Shown: positions 9,405 through 17,580 of the stretch, piece by piece
Numbering within the stretch: position 1 is the first letter of the stretch
Layout of the letters: the number at the start of each line of letters is the position of its first letter
Assembly: GCA_003427395.1 (NCBI GenBank)
Contig: BFEA01000370.1
Coordinates: forward strand, 1,287,719 to 1,310,383
Direction of reading: 5' to 3'
DNA: 22,665 nucleotides
Source: Chara braunii
Taxonomy: Eukaryota; Streptophyta; Charophyceae; Charales; Characeae
Made by a program: the position numbers and the translations under genes
Notes under the pieces: generated by a model
What the model was told of the DNA's origin: nothing
The model's database searches: none
What the model saw: the letters and a program-made list of their open reading frames with translations, nothing else

Positions 9405-9993
9405 TTTTCAAAAAATTCCCAAAACAACATATGTTATGGAAAAAAGTAAACTAAACAACATTTGTCTGGGCACTACATCCAAATTTTTTACCAAATTTGA
9501 ATACAAAATAAAATACAGAAAATAAACACTATGATAAAAATAGGATAAAATAAAAAGAGAATTAAAATGAGTGAGTGTGTCAGCACCTTTTCGACACCGC
9601 CATCTTTGCTGATTTTTTATTATGTTTTGACATTGACAAATGCCCTGAAATTTTACAGATATTTAGTTTACATAATCAATAACTCGTTAAATTGTTTTCA
9701 AAAAATAATAATTTTTTTTAGGTTCGAAATAAAGTGGAAAAAAAAAAAATAGTGAGTGGACGAACATGTTTTGACACCCCCATCTTTGACGATTTTTAAT
9801 GTTTTTTTTGACTTAGCAGAATGACTTCAAAATTTATAGGTGTGTAGGTTACATCATAGAGAACTCACAAAAAAAAATTCAAAAAAACAATGTATTTTTA
9901 GGCTCCGAAAATTGTTTGGCGGGGGCCGAACCTGGAGGTGTTCGGCCCCCGAACGAGACCTCGAATGCCCGAACGTTCGGTCAGGCAACCCTG
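9271..9993. mobile_element. hAT-type nonautonomous DNA transposon
   Basis: The terminal inverted repeats begin CAGGGTTGCC at 9271 and end GGCAACCCTG at 9993, then continue into GGCGTTCGGG / CCCGAACG. An eight-base target duplication flanks it: AAGACTGG at 9263-9270 and AAGACTGA at 9994-10001 (7 of 8). CAGGG ends plus an 8-bp duplication are the hallmark of the hAT superfamily. Both subterminal regions are packed with CGAAC/GTTCG motifs, as expected of hAT transposase binding sites. The interior is AT-rich, contains an A-run of about 27 bases (about 9374-9402) and an internal duplication of about 181 bases (about 9568-9748 and 9749-9925). No transposase is encoded, so mobility would need an enzyme from elsewhere. 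Confidence 0.85.
9568..9925. repeat. Internal tandem duplication in the hAT element
   Basis: GTGAGTG..., CACC.CCATCTTTG.(C)GATTTTT, a TTTTGAC segment and a terminal TTTTTAGG.TC.GAAA recur with an offset of about 181 bases (GTGAG at 9571 and 9752). The two halves are diverged. Confidence 0.65.
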
Positions 9994-10562
9994 AAGACTG
10001 AAATATTTTCTAACTCTTGGAAAGTCAAATTTTGTTTAACTCCATGAATTAGTAAAAAATTGTGCAGCACTCTCTTTAGAAACAGATACTTCCCAGATTT
10101 ATACTGAGTTAGATGCGAACTCAAAACAAAACGCAAATTCAACTTAAGATAAAATTTAATTAACTCCTTAGATCTGTAAAAAATTGGGCAGCACTCCCTT
10201 TAGAAAAGGAGACTTCCCAGATTCATACAAAGCTAAGTTCAAAACCTAAAATAACTTTGACTTATCAAGGTCGAATTTTGTCCAATTCCTTTAATTAGTA
10301 AAAATTTGGGCAGCACTCCCTTTGGAAAAGAAAACTTCTTAGATTTTTACTAAGTCATATATAAAATTTAGACAAACTGAACTTTTGAAAGTCAAAATTT
10401 GACTAACTCCTTGGATTTGCAAAAATTTCGGCAGCGCTTCCCGTCGAGAAGATAGCTTACCAAGACTTATACAAGACGAAGTATAACAAACGATCCCAAA
10501 AAATGCAGGATTTGACCTAAGTAAAATAAACTTAGCTAAAAAAATACAGGAATTGAAACTCT

Positions 10563-10666
10563 TATGGCTCTAGCATGTGACGAGCATCTAAAGCAACTAC
10601 CTATCAACTGAAACTCAAACTAAGTAATAATCGCACTCAACCACATGCAAGACCAAACCACAAAGG
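10563..10666 (+). other. Conserved exon-like segment ending in donor-like site, copy 1
   Basis: ATGGCTC.AGCA..TG.CGAGCATCTA..CAACTAC is conserved with copy 2 (15503-15590). The segment ends at a strong 5' splice-site match, AAAG|GTAAGT, with GT at 10666-10667. Copy 2 has ATAG|GTGAGT in the same place. Both are followed by CTCTCACCAACCCT. Conservation of a donor consensus in two diverged copies supports a spliced plus-strand transcript; it is not proof. Confidence 0.4.
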
Positions 10667-10760
10667 TAAGTACTCTCACCAACCCTAAGTAAACCTTGTC
10701 ATACAATAGTTCGTAGTCTTTCAATGATTTGTCCCTTATACCCAACTTACATAAGGTGTA

Positions 10761-11490
10761 AAGCTAGACCACCCAAACTTATGGAACAATGTCTAGCTTA
10801 GCCATTGAGTATACACAAACAAAGAGCACAACTACTTTTCTCTTCCTTGGGCATATGACTAGGTTGTTCATCCTAGTCGCCCGTAATTGTTTAAGTATTC
10901 AAGTTATATATGATTATCTGCATTTAATCTTTTAAGGTAGCATATAATTGAACCGATCATCTTAGCTCGAGGTTCAACCTGCCCTATTTTACCACAAGTT
11001 TAGTATTAATTAATACTCTCTTCAAAATTCGTGATAAGCTATAGTCAGACCACCCAAACTTATGGAACAATGTCTGACTAACCTATTCATAGATAAAGTA
11101 GTAGTAAAATATAGCCAGGTTATGACCTTTAGGTTTCAGCATGTGCATGGCATTGAACAAAGATCACCCAAACTTATGGAACATGCCTTGTCCTCTGCCT
11201 GATTTATTTTTCTTACTGGTAAAGCAGGAAGAGACCGAGCCACCCAAACTTATGGAACATGCTCAGACCCCATCGTCCAAAACCAAAAGAAACTGAGAAA
11301 CCCCAAAGTAATCAAGGCAACCAAGTCACCCAAACCTATGGGACAATGCTTGGTTCCTAAAAAGTCAACCATAGACAACCCTCGCAAGTCAGAGATACCC
11401 GACCACCCAAAGTTATGGAACAATGTCTGGTTCTCCAAGCAACTCAAAAATAAACATAGCACTGAGCCTCCAAAAACTTATGAAGATTTG
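10761..11490. repeat. Hairpin array 1: invariant apical core, variable stems (7 modules)
   Basis: The core CCCAAACTTATGGAACAA or a close variant occurs at about 10772, 11053, 11168, 11243, 11328, 11406 and 11470. Closing stems differ between modules yet are complementary: AAGCTAGAC/GTCTAGCTT (10761-10769 with 10791-10799), TAGTCAGAC/GTCTGACTA (11042-11050 with 11072-11080), GAGC/GCTC (11237-11240 with 11261-11264) and AACCAAG/CTTGGTT (11319-11325 with 11349-11355). GGCAT/ATGCC encloses the third module, the sixth has an interrupted stem, and the last is degenerate. A further GACTAGG/CCTAGTC hairpin at about 10858-10879 lacks the core. Inside the core, CCA and TGG can pair around AACTTA. The pattern does not fit an ordinary satellite, because the loop is conserved and the stems are not. 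Confidence 0.85.
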
Positions 11491-11769
11491 TCCATCCTTT
11501 GATTGACCCAGTCAGCCACAGACAATACAACCTTCCTCCCATCTTTTTCCCAGATGCAATCCCCTTTACACAATTTTCTTTCAGTTAAACAACAAAATGG
11601 AAACTGCCTTTACATAAACATACCTTTACTTTAGTCTGGCTTAAATCCTGAAAGTCAGACACAAAGTCAAAGTAAGGGTGCATGCAGTATACTTAATCAA
11701 AACGTAGCAAGAAATACAGATAGGGGTTATAACTCAGTTTATAGATGGAAAACAATTATTACCTCTCAG

Positions 11770-12160
11770 TTCCTTGCCTCCAGAACTCCTCATGAGTTCC
11801 GACACAGCTCCCGCAATCGGTGGGCTGACTCCCCATAGAGTCTTGCTGCGGTCCTACGGGTTGCGATCCCGCCTGCCGCCTTTCTCTCTGAACAAGATTA
11901 GACTGAGAGTAAGAAAAACAGAAGGAGGGGTTTCAGACTCTCGAGATACACAAGAGGGAATAACTCAACTCGCAAGAGAGAGCCTTGTTATCTTCCTTCG
12001 CCTGAGGGCCCCGTAATGGTGGCCAAACTCAAGTCAAACCGCTGGTTGTTGACCTTCCTGGTGACCTTTTCGCTCGCAGTAATAATCCCACCTGTTGAGT
12101 CGTAACGTCGTCTCCTCTGGTTGACCCGTCGCTGCGCAGCCTAAAAAGGTGGCGTTGAAC
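11770..12160 (+). other. Acceptor-like site and conserved GC-rich block, copy 1
   Basis: TTCCTTGCCTCCAG|AAC, a pyrimidine-rich stretch ending in AG at 11783, is identical in copy 2 (AG at 17153). It is followed by one of the best conserved parts of the unit: CCCGCAATCGGTGGG, CCTACGGGTTGC, CTGCCTGCCGCC-like, TCTCGAGATACA, AGGGCCCCG.AATG.TGG and CGCAGCCTA. No frame stays open in both copies, so the block looks like noncoding exon or structured DNA/RNA. Confidence 0.5.
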
Positions 12161-13400
12161 TGGAGCGCGCCCTTATGTTGCATCTGAATGTAGGCAAGAC
12201 ACAACATAATTCAAGTAAGAGTTATGTTTACAGTGATCACGTGTCGCAACAAGGTGCCATAGTAGTGCACTAACAAGAAGGTACCACGTCGTCGTACCGC
12301 ACTCCAAGACTCAATAACGTAATGCACAACATCTCGACACGCCGGGTAAGATAAACGCATGCCAAGTGTCGAACAGTAGATGCACAACTAATGAGTCACA
12401 GTCGCAAGTGCACAGCAGATATGCAACCAACGATGCCGTGGAATTCAACAACGTGTTGTTTGAAACCTTTCACAACAGTATTGAATGCATAACAACAACA
12501 CAGACTTGAAGTTCCACAACTTCAGTAACAATCCACCTCACATCACCTGTACACCGTCTGAGTATGCAACAACAACAATCAAAAGGCAGCTGCAGACCTT
12601 CACCACGAACAGGTACGTGCCTCGACCCCTTCCCTACCTTTACATGCGCTACAACCTCCTTATGTGCACTTGTTCCGCTACTGCTGCACAATTTCACTCG
12701 CCATGCCCCATAAGAGCGAGCCTTCGTCCATCGGACGAATAAACTCGTACGAATCTCCAACTAGAGCATCGCCGGACAGATAAGTTCCCAACTTCACGGC
12801 TGATCACTCGCTACTTCCATCATCGGGATGAGCAACATCAGATGAATCTCCCGCTAGAACCATGAGAACATGCATCGCCAACTAGCTGCCTACGGGCCGA
12901 GTTGGAGTGAGGCTACCTCCATCGTTAGGAAAAGCAATGCAGTGACCACCATGTAAGTATTCAATCTCTCGTTGTCTGTAGACGAGCGTGCGGACAGATG
13001 GGGAAAGGCTACTTTTACTAATGCAATGCGCAAAATTTAGAACGAACTTTCTACTGGAAAATAGTCAGATACATTGCTCACTGGCACAATTCAATGCCCG
13101 ACAGCCGACCAAGGGTAGTGTGTCCTTTCGGCTCGCCCCGCATCACCAATTTAGGAGTATGTGTCCGTTCTTTACGCTTGCTTTTACGCGCCGGAGCTAA
13201 CCCCCACGATACTAACGGTAGCGAATAATTACAACTATAACAACCGTTATGACGAGCACTAGATGATCGATTACTACGACGAACAATACGCTGAACTTCC
13301 TCTTCTCAATCGGACGTGCAAAATGAGAATGAATCTTTCTGCTGAAACCTGTGTAACCGGCTGAACGCCGTAAACGAGCGTTCACGTTCAAACGTGCGCG
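12161..13400. other. 3' part of copy 1 and spacer, no coding gene
   Basis: Weakly conserved with copy 2. Donor-like sites CAG|GTACGTGC (GT at 12613) and ATGTAAGTATTC (GT at 12953) have counterparts at 19287 and 19751. A short motif of the type GAATCTCC..CTAGA.CATG recurs at about 12749, 12842 and 13329, and in copy 2 at about 19600. An inverted pair TAACGG/CCGTTA lies near 13214 and 13246. Open frames overlap on both strands and have no recognisable domain. Confidence 0.45.
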
Positions 13401-13413
13401 TTCAACCCCCCAA

Positions 13414-13487
13414 GCCCCGCGTTCAATCGCGTTTAAACGCGCTGCACGAGCGCACGCGCAAAAAAATTGAACGCAGTCGCGCGGGGC
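13414..13487. repeat. Nested GC-rich inverted repeats with central palindrome
   Basis: CGCGTTTAAACGCG (13428-13441) is a perfect 14-base palindrome. It is flanked by GCGTTCAA (13419-13426) with TTGAACGC (13467-13474), and outside these by GCCCCGCG (13414-13421) with CGCGGGGC (13480-13487). It sits just before the start of copy 2, next to further GTTCAA/GTTCAC motifs. It could form a cruciform or a dyad binding site; copy 1 has no counterpart that I can see. Confidence 0.7.
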
Positions 13488-14143
13488 GCGCGCGCACGAT
13501 TGGGGCTACAGGGTGGTGGTCCGAGTTAAAAAAACTTGAACCACCAAAGTGCGAAAACCACCCCCCGGTGTCGTGCGCATCGGTTCCGCACGGGGACCCT
13601 TCCGGCCGCGTCACGCACGATTATGCAGGACTTGTCGCGGAGAGCGTTTGCCGCTCCGGCCGAGTGCGCCAGCCGTACCTCTCGTGAGCCCCTACGACAG
13701 GACAGGGTCACGCGAGGCACCGCTTACCTCCACCTGCGGGAGCTGTCACCATCCCTTAGGTGGGCGTATCCCCGCCGAGCTACTGAACCACATGCGAGGG
13801 CTTTTCGTATGCAATTGCAGAGGTGGTCCAGCCGAGGGCGTTTCTCGTTCACTGTAGCATAGGGGGTACGCGCGGTCGAACGCCCAAAATCGAACCCGCA
13901 CACGAATCGACGTTCTTGGGGGCTGACGTCCCAAACGCGACTCGGCGTCGGTCGACTAAGACGCAACACACACACCACGCGTTACACCACAACACTCACA
14001 TCTACCCACACATAATACATAGACACACACAAAACAAATATCACAGACAACACCACGATACAACAATATTCCTAGCCCCTTCAGTATCCGACCCATAACT
14101 CTATGCAGCAAGAATCAGATAAGTATCGCGCGCTGTATTTCTT

Positions 14144-14149
14144 TATAAG
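14144..14149 (+). promoter_or_regulatory. TATA-like element in copy 2
   Basis: Counterpart of the TATA-like motif at 8029 in copy 1, about 77 bases before the GTACTA/TAGTAC palindrome. Weak evidence on its own. Confidence 0.25.
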
Positions 14150-14220
14150 TATCGAGCGAGCGCATGACCTCCTCATATCACCTAGCCATGCGGGCATACA
14201 CAAGCACTCGCGCTGATGGG

Positions 14221-14360
14221 GTACTATGTAGTACTCGTAGCCTCACGGCCCTTGATAATCTCGAGGGTCGTGTTCGACACTCAAGTGTCGGTTGACACGC
14301 GCCTTGAGGGTTAATCTCTCGACGTTGGACAACCGCCAAGTGCGGTTGAAGACCACACCC
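14221..14360. repeat. Conserved palindrome cluster, copy 2
   Basis: GTACTA-TG-TAGTAC (14221-14234) is followed by CACGGCCCT with AGGGTCGTG (14244-14252 with 14264-14272, nine pairs with one G-T) and GACACT-CA-AGTGTC (14276-14289). Further short hairpins follow: CAACCGC/GCGGTTG at about 14330-14348, GACAGC/GCTGTC at about 14391-14408 and GGTAGCCA/TGGCTGCC at about 14412-14449. This is the counterpart of the cluster at 8105. Confidence 0.7.
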
Positions 14361-14934
14361 TCTTCTGCACCCTGCGCAGAGGGGTTGAATAGACAGCTCC
14401 AAGGCTGTCGTGGTAGCCAAGATCAAGGGGTTTGACTTTAATGGCTGCCATGGACTACAACGTCCTACCAGAATAACTCTGAGAAGCAAAAGGTCAAAGA
14501 GAATCTTCCTTTTCTCGCAGTGCAAAACTTACTTAATCACTACGCACGACCTCAATGGGTTGAGCGGACACAAGAAACATGATACAAAAGTTACGAGATA
14601 GGAGACGATCACTCTCATAATCACGATCATACGCAAAACCAAGTCTGAACTTCAATTCACAGAACATACATGTAACCACATCAAAGATCCACATCAACAG
14701 AGCACACACTGCACGGGGTCAACTTCAAGCATTCTTTGCGTTCACACCCCTCGCTTTAGCCATACAAGCCTCACTCTTTGTGTAACTCTCAAAATAAAAT
14801 ACTCAGTATCTTTATTAAATGGCCATTCAATTAAAGTCCGGGTAAAAATAGAACAAAACAACACATAACACAGGGCTAAAGCCTTTTTAGGTTGAGTAGC
14901 AAGAATCGATTAGAGTTGAGTCGGAAACCGACCC

Positions 14935-14950
14935 GTTATCAAAGGATAAC
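14935..14950. repeat. Palindrome GTTATC-AAAG-GATAAC, copy 2
   Basis: Counterpart of 8894-8912. The inner six pairs are kept with a longer loop, and one outer pair is lost. Confidence 0.6.
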
Positions 14951-15099
14951 AGAAAATGATCCTTGTAGGATCAGCTTGAAGGTAGTCAAGCCCTGAATCA
15001 ATCTGAATAAAGGTGACCTGCAATGCAGCACAGGCCAGTACCCAAGCCATGCTTGAGTGATAAAGATAAAATTTTGCCTAGCCTCTGATGTTTATGAAC

Positions 15100-15325
15100 T
15101 TTTGGCAGCATGTCCCCTCAACAGGATGAATTGTCAGATTTCTCCTATCTGAAAATAATCTAACTCCCTAAATTCTGCAAAATTTTGGCAGCGCTTCCCA
15201 TAGGAAAAGTGCCTTCCCAGAATTTCTACAAGTCCAAAAATGACCAACTCTTTCAGATTTGTAGAAATTTCGGCAGCGCTTCCCGTAGGAAAAGGAGGTC
15301 ACCAAGATTTATACGAAGCTGAAAA
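15100..15325. repeat. GGCAGC-core tandem repeats, copy 2
   Basis: Three modules with the GCAGC core at 15115, 15188 and 15273. The sequence is the same as in copy 1 (ATTTCGGCAGCGCTTCCC, GAAAAG, CAAGATTTATAC), but spacers are shortened to 73-85 bases. Confidence 0.75.
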
Positions 15326-15502
15326 CAGAAAGGCAAGACAAAACTATACTTGGGATTAACTTTTGACACCTGCTTGGTAACTTAGGCTCAACATTAGTTT
15401 ACATGCCCTCTGAATGAGACCATGAGCCAATGTCGATCCTGAACCCTAGCAGAGTCAGTCCTATCTTATCCTAAACTTCCCTCCCATCATCCATCTTACC
15501 TA

Positions 15503-15590
15503 CCTATGGCTCCAGCACTTGGCGAGCATCTACAACAACTACTTTATCAAGGAGAATACCCCAGAGATGACCTTCAAAAACATGCATAGG
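15503..15590 (+). other. Conserved exon-like segment ending in donor-like site, copy 2
   Basis: Counterpart of 10563-10666, ending ATAG|GTGAGT with GT at 15590-15591, about 108 bases before the first hairpin of array 2. Confidence 0.4.
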
Positions 15591-15739
15591 TGAGTGCAAC
15601 AACATCTCTCACCAACCCTCAGGTTCTTTTTCAGGTCACATAGTTCGTTCAAAAACCCTCATTATTCCCTTTTTACGCTTCCTTACATAAGACATAGGGT
15701 CAGCCAACCCAACTCATGGATGTGACTGACCTGCCAATT

Positions 15740-16140
15740 TATATGACTAGGCCACACCAACTTATGGTGCCCCAGTCTGGTAACACAAATACACGTACGC
15801 ATAAGACCAAACCACACCAACTTATGGTGTGACCAGTTTCGGCAAAACGATCGACATAAGGCGTATGACCAGGCCGCACCAACTTATGGTGAGGGTGGTC
15901 AGGCTGAACGTTAGGCATACACATAGAACTGAACCTCCTCAACTTATGAGGGGCCAGCCTCTGCCTAAACAACAACAAAAGGCATATGACCAAACACAAC
16001 AACTTATGTTGTGCCTGACCAGCCCATACAGTGACATATAGCATAAGGCGAGGCTACCCAACTTATGAGTAGTCTAGCCCCGCCCAAACAACAACAAGCA
16101 CATATGACCGAACAACCCGCAACTTATGCGTTCGACCGGC
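15740..16140. repeat. Higher-order block A of hairpin array 2
   Basis: Seven hairpins (loops 15760 to 16122) correspond one-to-one and in order to the seven at 16535 to 16899. The offset is 772-777 for all seven and exactly 773 for four of them. The block was therefore duplicated as a unit after the array formed. Confidence 0.8.
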
Positions 16141-16514
16141 CTCCGTAACACACCTACATGCAATAGATAGAATCACAATCAAATTTTGTCTTCAGGTGAG
16201 TGGTTAGGTCACCTCAACTTATGAGGATCCCCACCCAAACGTCGGTTATGTTTAGAAAAAGAAAATATTCAAACTTTATATACCTCTCTGCTTTCGTGTT
16301 ATCAAGGGCATAGGACCAACTACCCAACTTATGGATGAGTCAGCCTGCCCAAAGTTACCACACCATTTTGTATTGTTCGTCTTCCTTCCCTCTGCCTTGT
16401 CTGCTACCGGCTTATGTGGCTGGATCTCCCAACTTATGGCGTCCAGCCTGCCATAAATATACATGAAAAATAGAGTATCAAAATTGTATACTCCGATTCT
16501 CTTTGTGATGGCGG

Positions 16515-16915
16515 CTCATGATTTGACCACACCAACTTATGGTGTGAATAGTCTTGCCTGAAACAGTAAAGCATAAGACTGAGCCACACCAACTTATGGT
16601 GTGGTCAGCTTCTGCCTAAACAATCGACGTAAGGCGTACGACCGCGTCCCACCAACTTATGGTGAGACTGGTCAGCCTTAACTTTCAGCATACCCAAAGA
16701 ACTGGACAACCTCAACTTATGAGGAGCCCAACCTTGCCTGAACAACGACGAAAGGCATATGACCAGGCACAACAACTTATGTTGTGCCTGACCGGCCCAT
16801 ACAGTTACATACAGCATAGAACTAGGCTACCCAACTTATGGGTAGTTTAGCCTGCCAAATAACAAATAGAACAGATGCGATCGACTGAGTAGCCCGCAAC
16901 TTATGCATTCGCCCA
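16515..16915. repeat. Higher-order block B of hairpin array 2
   Basis: Second copy of the seven-hairpin block. Several differences from block A restore or extend pairing: CTACCCA with TGAGTAG becomes CTACCCA with TGGGTAG; AAAC with GTTT becomes GAGC with GCTT; and CAAACACAACA with TGTTGTGCCTG becomes CAGGCACAACA with TGTTGTGCCTG, a perfect eleven-pair stem. Confidence 0.8.
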
Positions 16916-17136
16916 GCCTTCACCACATAATTACAATCCTCGTGTTGTCTGAATTCAATCAGTTAATCTTAGTTATCAATAAATACTTGTCAATTTATTC
17001 TGCAAAGCAATGTCCTGAACTTAAACAAGCAAATCAATCAGATATCCTTTCCAGTCATACTTACAGTCAGGTCAGTAGCAAATGATAATATAGTTTAGTG
17101 ATAGGATCACACGCGTAAATCGAGGGTTATACCTGA

Positions 17137-17580
17137 GTGTTCCTTGCCTCCAGAACCCCGCCTGGGCTCCGGCAGAGCTCCCGCAATCGGTGGGGCAACC
17201 TCCCACAGAGGCCTTGGCGCGGACCTACGGGTTGCAATCCTGCCTGCCGCCTTCCTCTCGTAACCAAAAGATTAGACTTAGACTGAGAAAGATAGAAGTA
17301 GAAATGCTCAGTCTCTCGAGATACAGGGGCTCACTGGAGAGGGCCTCGTTGTCTTGATGCGCCAAAGGGCCCCGCAATGATGGCTAGGGAGTAACGCAGC
17401 AGCGACCAGTCCAAGTTTCTGCCAGATACGGTATCCACAGTCCCCCGACTGCCCTCCGAGTCACAGCCCAACCCCACTGCAGAGTTTGACCTCACCTTTC
17501 ACGCTAGTAGTACTCTCCTCCGTCCAAACCGTATTCACGCAGCCTAGGAAGGGCTGCGTCTCGAATAGAGGCCCCCCCCC
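17137..17580 (+). other. Acceptor-like site and conserved GC-rich block, copy 2
   Basis: Counterpart of 11770-12160, with the acceptor-like AG at 17153. The span from the donor-like site (15590) to this acceptor would form an intron of about 1.56 kb holding hairpin array 2; in copy 1 the equivalent span is 10666-11783, about 1.12 kb. Confidence 0.5.

Larger units (their letters stand above)
9194..10500. repeat. GGCAGC-core tandem repeats, copy 1 (about 121-125 bp period)
   Basis: A module reading roughly AAAATTTGGGCAGCACTCCCTTT, then a GAAAAG segment, CTTCCCAGATTTATAC and an AAGTCAAATT-like spacer recurs. Its GCAGC core (ACAGC in the first module) lies at 9208, 10064, 10188, 10310 and 10431. 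Spacings of the last four are 124, 122 and 121. The first pair spans the hAT insertion; subtracting 731 bases (element plus one target copy) gives 125, so this was a regular array before the insertion. Confidence 0.8.
7450..12960 (+). repeat. Composite noncoding repeat, copy 1
   Basis: A long stretch whose parts recur in the same order and orientation from 13550. Landmarks include GAGCCCCTACGACAGGA (about 7609; second copy about 13687), TGTAGCATA.GGGGTACGCGCG (about 7765; 13853), AGGGCTAAAGCC (8819; 14872), CCCGCAATCGGTGGG (about 11809; 17179) and AGGTACGTGC (12611; 19285). Between landmarks the two copies are clearly related but diverged, with indels. The order is: 5' block, palindrome cluster, GTTATC palindrome, GGCAGC tandem repeats, hairpin array, GC-rich block, 3' part with donor-like sites. 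No protein-coding frame is conserved between copies, so the repeat looks noncoding: a nonautonomous mobile element, or a tandemly duplicated noncoding transcription unit. The ends are approximate. Confidence 0.75.
15698..16915. repeat. Hairpin array 2: ACTTA-loop hairpins with covarying stems (about 18 modules)
   Basis: Seventeen of eighteen modules contain AACTTATG; the first has AACTCATG. ACTTA loops start at 15760, 15820, 15882, 15942, 16002, 16061, 16122, 16217, 16327, 16432, 16535, 16592, 16655, 16715, 16775, 16834 and 16899, so spacing is close to 60 in two long runs. Stems change together on both sides: CACACCA/TGGTGTG, CCTCA/TGAGG, CACAACA/TGTTGTG, CTACCCA/TGGGTAG, CGCA/TGCG, and outer GGCTGGA/TCCAGCC and GGTCAG/CTGACC. 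Between hairpins, a GCATA.GACC-like lead and a GCCTAAACAACAACAA-like trailer recur. Array 1 shares the ACTTATG heart. Candidates are structured RNA modules in a transcript or a dense set of palindromic protein-binding sites. Confidence 0.9.

Noticed and set aside
13536-13862. Overlapping plus-strand open frames at the start of copy 2
   Set aside because: Several frames are open at once because of GC-rich composition, and none is kept in copy 1.
15698-16915. CRISPR-like array
   Set aside because: Regular spacing and dyads resemble CRISPR, but the stems vary between modules, the spacers are repetitive rather than unique, no cas genes are present, and the context is eukaryotic.
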